Below, one piece after another: positions 59,723 to 64,000 of a stretch of 64,000 nt of DNA. Made by a program: the position numbers and the translations under genes. Each line of letters opens with the position of its first letter. Position 1 is the stretch's first letter. This DNA is from Aureobasidium sp. EXF-3400 (lineage: Eukaryota > Ascomycota > Dothideomycetes > Dothideales > Saccotheciaceae): NCBI GenBank assembly GCA_024195585.1, contig SWBL01000029.1:62001-126000 (forward strand). Direction: 5' to 3'. Below the pieces are notes generated by a model, which worked only from the letters and a program-made list of their open reading frames with translations, was not told the DNA's origin and searched no databases.

Positions 59723-61590
59723 GGTGAGATGGAACGAGTGTCTTGGTTGAGCTGTTGTCTGATCTGCTTGTGGTTTGGGGACTGTACTTCACTTTATATC
59801 CTGCCTCATACCTTCCAAACTACGGAGACCGGCTTGCAGATCATTGGCATATTGTCAAGCTCTGACCAGCATGTCGGAATATTGTTGACTCAGGAGCATT
59901 TACCTTGGATAGATCGTGAAATGTTACAGATCGGGACAGACATCTTCCAGAAGCCCTAGAAGAAGACCACAATGGGCGAACTCTCGTCCAGATAGTAAGT
60001 CCAACAAGGGCAGGAAACCTTGGTTCTGCATGCTTGATCCATGTTTGACATCAGTCAGGAGAAGTGGGCAGCTGAGAGAGGGCAACGGACGGCAGAGTTT
60101 GTACGGCACCCAGCACAGAAAGTGGAACACGAGGTACGGGACCTTGAGAATAGCGAAATTTGTCTGTGCTTGCCGAAGGGAGATCCCCCAAGCCTTGTGC
60201 TGCATCTATAGGTGGGCCATGGTCGTTTAGCATGATCTAGAAGCTATGATCATCGCATCCATTCGCCGACACCAGACGAAATGTACTTTGGTCTGCAGAT
60301 AAAACGGTTGCCTCAAGGAATACCGCTGTGTTTCGTCCTGCGTCAAGATACCGTTACATGAGGCTCTTCTTCGTTGTCGTTGCACCGTCCAGAGTTCAAG
60401 GGAACTGTCGGTTGGAGCTAGGTACGAAAGCCACTTGTTCTACGATTGCCGGACTGAACTCACTGTCTTGGTTGCGATCTATGGAAGCGAGCAATATAGA
60501 GTCGGGTCGGTGCGTGAGGTCGAGGGTCGTTTCAAGATATGGATCAAGGGCTTGTAGGATCAGACACGTGAAGGGTCTCGCAGAACCCTAAGTTGACGAC
60601 AGGAACAAGTTTAGAGTTGTCCGCATGAGGCTTGGTCTGCCCAGCAGCTCGGCGAACTGCACCCGCTTTCCTGCCCTCATTTCGCTCCATATCTGGTGTG
60701 GCCGCCTGCTCGTCCGTTCTGTGCCGGGCATTGACATGATTGTTATCTGCGATCAAATCTCCCAACTCTTGGTACGAACTATCATCAGTGTTCGGGTGAC
60801 GGTGCTGCAGAGCAATCGCTTAAAATTTCTTGCATGGAATTCGAAGCTGATTAGCTGGTCATCATGATGAACTCTATCATGACGCTCGACATCATGCTCC
60901 AAATATCATGATGCATACCTCTCGTCCTCATCGTGACCACAAAGATCATTATGCTCGAGACTCGTCAGGAGCGCGAAATAATCTAAGACTCTGCTGATAG
61001 GGAATGTCTGGTAGTCTGCATTCTATTGCACTAGAGTGCTACCTAAATGATGATGCGTCCTCATGATCGCTTGTGGAGACTTCGACGCATGGAAGAGCTT
61101 GAAATCGAGCACAATGTTTGAAGCCCCTAGAGCACACTTATCAACAACCACTAGAGGTGCGTGATCCAGGCTTATACTAATGGATATATTGTATATTAGT
61201 CTCCATCTCATCGAGGAATTCAATCATCAGAACCCAATGCCGATGGATATGAGTCTCAAATCTGGTTGCTGGGAAGTGCACCCTGACTCAGTACGTCATT
61301 GTTAGCACGGTGCGGCACAGACAATACACTCGATAAACACTTGCGACTTCGTGGACATGCTAGAGCTCACGGTCTCGAGCCGTGTCGATGTAGCGGTCGA
61401 CACTCCTTCAAGTATTTACAGTAAGGTAGGAGAATGGGGTCAATTAGACTTCTCCAAGGTGAGACATCCGAGGACCGTTGTCAGGAGCTCGAGACAGCGT
61501 CCGTCATAGAGTCGTCCTCCTGTCGCATTTCTATCCTTCACTTTCCCACGACCAACATCGCGTTCTAGTCCAGATAGCCGCAAGTCAAAA
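59723..61590. other. 1.9 kb gene-poor divergent region
   Basis: Upstream of GH5 (-) and MAPEG (+). Around 60859-60915 the words atcatgat and catcatg recur in both orientations over about 55 bp. No gene found. Confidence 0.45.
59791..59800 (-). promoter_or_regulatory. TATA box of the GH5 gene
   Basis: Minus strand reads GATATAAAGT about 70 bp upstream of the ATG at 59722, a good match to a TATA box at the expected distance. Confidence 0.55.
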
Positions 61591-62164
61591 ATGTATGCCA
61601 ATTCACCATCTTGAAGCATGTGACGCGCATTAACAAGACTTGAACAGGACCGCATTCCTGACCAACCTCGGCCTCACCGCCAACAACTCGCTTGCCCCCC
61701 TTCCCAATTACGGCCCTCACTTCCTACTCGGCAACTTCTTCCTCAGCTATGTCCTCACCACAACCCGCTTCCAAAAGGGAAGCTACGGTGTCGACAACAA
61801 AATAAACCCTCGCCACGATCTCGTCTCCCCCCGCGCCGAACAACTCGTGTCCAAGGGCAAGATCACACAAGAGCAATTGGAGCAACTACAACGTATTCAG
61901 GCTGCCCACTCGAACTCGATGGAACACTACACCGTCTTCGCAGCCGCCGTCTTGTGTGCAATGGTCGCAAAGTTGGACAGTGGCATGCTCAACAAATACG
62001 CTACCTTGTACACTGCCATCAGAGCTGCATACTTTTTGGTCTACAGACAGAACACCACTAGACAAGCTGCTGGTATCAGAAGCGTGCTTTGGTGGGCTGG
62101 AAACATCGTTTGCATCCGCCTTTTCTGGTTCGCTGGAAAGGCTTTGAACGCACATGTCCTGTAG
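61591..62164 (+). CDS. MAPEG family membrane protein with split start codon, 172 aa
   Basis: Four-helix membrane protein of the MAPEG group (eicosanoid and glutathione metabolism), ER or other internal membrane. The body (61648-62164) has no ATG at its start. An intron at 61593-61647 (donor GTATGC, ATTAAC branch, acceptor CAG) joins AT (61591-61592) to GACC, making ATG ACC GCA and the N-terminus MTAFLTNLGLTANNS. Hydrophobic helices: FLLGNFFLSYVLT, YTVFAAAVLCAMVA, LYTAIRAAYFLVY, VLWWAGNIVCIRLFWF. The RxxEHYTVF-like stretch AHSNSMEHYTVF and RAAYFLVYR match the family. The substrate-loop QLVSKGKITQEQLEQLQRIQ is long and charged. Gene boundary at 61591 is inference. Confidence 0.75.
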
Positions 62165-62764
62165 AGGCATTACAAGCAATGGCATATGTAGACATCATGA
62201 ACAGATGATAATTTATAAGAAAACCCTATAAACGTTTACTCTCCAAAGATGCAAAAGGACAAGCCCCTGACTTGCTGTAGAAATCCCGCTCTGTCAATGG
62301 CTAGCATTTTGCCGTATGTAAAGCTGTTTTGTGCATTGCTCCTCCACATCCCGCAGAGCCGACGACTTGGCCTCGATAACAACACTCCGAGCTTTCTCGA
62401 GCGACGACTGAAATCAAATGCCGTCCTTCTGGCAGCCTGCATCAACATCTCCGCATCCCCGCACTTGCCCCCGCCTTTACCTTGCATATCCTGCCTTGCC
62501 TGGCCTGTCTGCAGCGTGCCCTCTCCAATCTTGCTGATCTCCCAGTCAAATCTGGGATCTTGACGCGATGGAGCTAACTTTGTTGTCCTTCATGCTTAGG
62601 GCCTGGTCGTTTACATGTCGATGATCTTTATGCTTCGGATGCTTTTATCCCGAGCAGCGTAAGATGCTGTAAGCATCATCCTTGCTACTGCATGTCCATA
62701 AAACCCTATGGAACGCCTCTTCTAGAGATTGGTGTTCACCAGAAACGCAATACAGAGCATCAAC
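62165..62764. other. Promoter region of the GH78-like gene
   Basis: 600 bp between two plus-strand genes. Small frames only. Confidence 0.45.
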
Positions 62765-64000
62765 ATGTGTCCACTGTCAGTGATGGCTCTGGCTTCCCTC
62801 CTTCCTCTCACGGCTCTCGCTGTTCCATATGCAGAGTACATCCTCGCGCCATCGCAGCGAGATTTGTCTCCTGTCTCCGTTCACCAGGCTAACGGTACTG
62901 TCATCAATGCAGCCGGAGTTACGACTTCTGGCTTTGGAGGTACGACTTTCGACAGTGTCTCTGCTGTAACATACGACTACACCAAGAACATCGGCGGTTT
63001 GGTCTCTTTCGTCGTCAGCTCTTCATCCGACAGCGAGCAGTATATCGGCATCTCATTCACTGAGTCTTCCATGTGGATCTCGCCTGACGGCTCTGATGCT
63101 ACTCAAAACATCGCCATCGATGAGACATTGTGGTTCAAGATCACTGGCCCTGGCAACTACTCTGTCGAGCCTCTGCACGACCGTGGTGGTTTTAGATACC
63201 TGAATGTCTATCACAACAGCACTGGCAATGTTACGCTGAGCCATCTCCAAACCTACTTCACTGCCATGCCACATTTTCCCGATGATGGTCTTCGCGAGTA
63301 TACAGGTTACTTCCACAGCAACGACGAGAAGCTCAACCGAGTCTGGTATGCTGGTATGTATCCATTCATCTCCTTCTCTGCTTTCCCATATGCAAGAATC
63401 TCCAAAATTTGCAGCTGTAGAAATGCACAGAAGTCTCGGGTCCGGAGATCTGACCAGGGAGAGTGGGTGCTATTCCGTCTTTCGGCGAGTGCTAGCCTCA
63501 TTCACAAAAGTACTGTGCATTTTTACAGCTGAACGCATGACAGATCGGACCAAGTGGGAGGTCGGTGAATCGAAGACAAGATGCTGACCTGCTCGCAGGT
63601 GCCTACACCGACCAACTTTGCACCATCCCCTCAACTGCAGGCAACTCATTGGTCGACCTTGATGCCATAGATCCGGACATACCAACAGTGTGGTGGTCTA
63701 ACAGTACCTTGACCAACGGTAGTTCTGCATTCACCGATGGACCCAAACGAGATAAGCTAATCTGGCCTGGTGACTTTGCCATCTCGGTACCTGGCGTCTT
63801 CCTGTCAACAGACGATGCAATTACTGTGAAGTTGTCTCTACAACAGCTATTCGCTAGTCAGAACACCACCACTGGAGCGCTTCCCTGGTTTGCTCAACCA
63901 ATCTATGTGAATCCAGATAATGATTTCATCAATTTTGGCAAAATTGTTTTCAGTTTCAACTATCATCTGTTCACACTTTTGGGACTGCACAACTACTGGA
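62765..64000 (+). CDS. Secreted GH78-like alpha-L-rhamnosidase, 3' end outside the window
   Basis: N-terminal ~330 residues of a secreted six-hairpin glycoside hydrolase, expected to release rhamnose from plant glycans or glycosides. Exon 1 62765-63353 and exon 2 from 63599 join as AG|AYTDQLCTIP; the 245-nt intron is the longest seen here. ATG 62765 begins a signal peptide (MCPLSVMALASLLPLTALAVP). A beta-sandwich region (~20-180, with TYFTAMPHFPD) precedes the start of the catalytic barrel: LNRVWYAGAYTDQLCTI, then SAFTDGPKRDKLIWPGDFAIS, whose DGxKRDxxxWxGD pattern is diagnostic for GH78. Several N-glycosylation sequons. Truncated only by the window edge. Confidence 0.85.

Noticed and set aside
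60859..60915. Clustered atcatgat/catcatg words
   Set aside because: Short self-complementary words in AT-rich DNA; no consistent unit length or conserved stem.

Overview
This window is nuclear DNA from a filamentous ascomycete. Short introns (about 46-145 nt, one of 245) with GT(A/G)NGT donors and CTAAC/CTGAC-type branch sites split most genes. The gene set is typically fungal: an Mtr-type amino acid permease, a quinate-permease-like porter, ALG1, MSC2-type zinc transporter, BFR1, topoisomerase II, PRMT3, PAQR, MAPEG, GH5 and GH78. The mix and compact structure would suit a Dothideomycete such as an Aureobasidium-like fungus, but that placement is inference. Exon coordinates were derived by hand from splice signals and reading phase.

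Layout. 0.8-12.6 kb: hexose transporter (-), amino acid permease (-), small zinc-ribbon protein (+), DHA-type MFS exporter (-), type II membrane glycosyltransferase (-). 13.4-18.0 kb: a 23-bp tandem repeat, an unrecognised two-exon gene (+) and an F-box/LRR-like protein (-). 20.2-31 kb: quinate-type sugar porter (+), PQ-loop protein (-), BFR1 (+), ALG1 (-), MSC2 (+). 31.3-41.4 kb: TOP2 (-), PRMT3 (-), OPT transporter (+). 42.9-53.9 kb is the most unusual part: a seven-helix membrane protein, an SDR, a decayed F-box-like locus, an eight-exon PAQR gene with a 7-nt microexon, a degenerate alpha/beta-hydrolase fused to a nucleoside-phosphorylase domain, a small coiled-coil protein, three related hairpins and a METTL21-type methyltransferase. 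55.9-64 kb: a secreted cysteine-rich protein, a GH5 glucanase carrying the same cysteine module, a MAPEG protein whose start codon is split by an intron, and a GH78-like rhamnosidase cut by the window end.

Most genes are independent housekeeping or nutrient-acquisition functions. Three pairs are head to head over short shared promoters: PQ-loop/BFR1, ALG1/MSC2 and PRMT3/OPT. ALG1, BFR1 and MSC2 all act at the ER or secretory pathway. The secreted GH5 enzyme and its convergent neighbour share a domain and probably both work at the cell wall or outside the cell. The best candidates for something undescribed are the hydrolase/phosphorylase fusion (both domains are known as effector domains of fungal NLR receptors) and the shared cysteine module. 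No tRNA, rRNA, intact transposon or CRISPR array was recognised.
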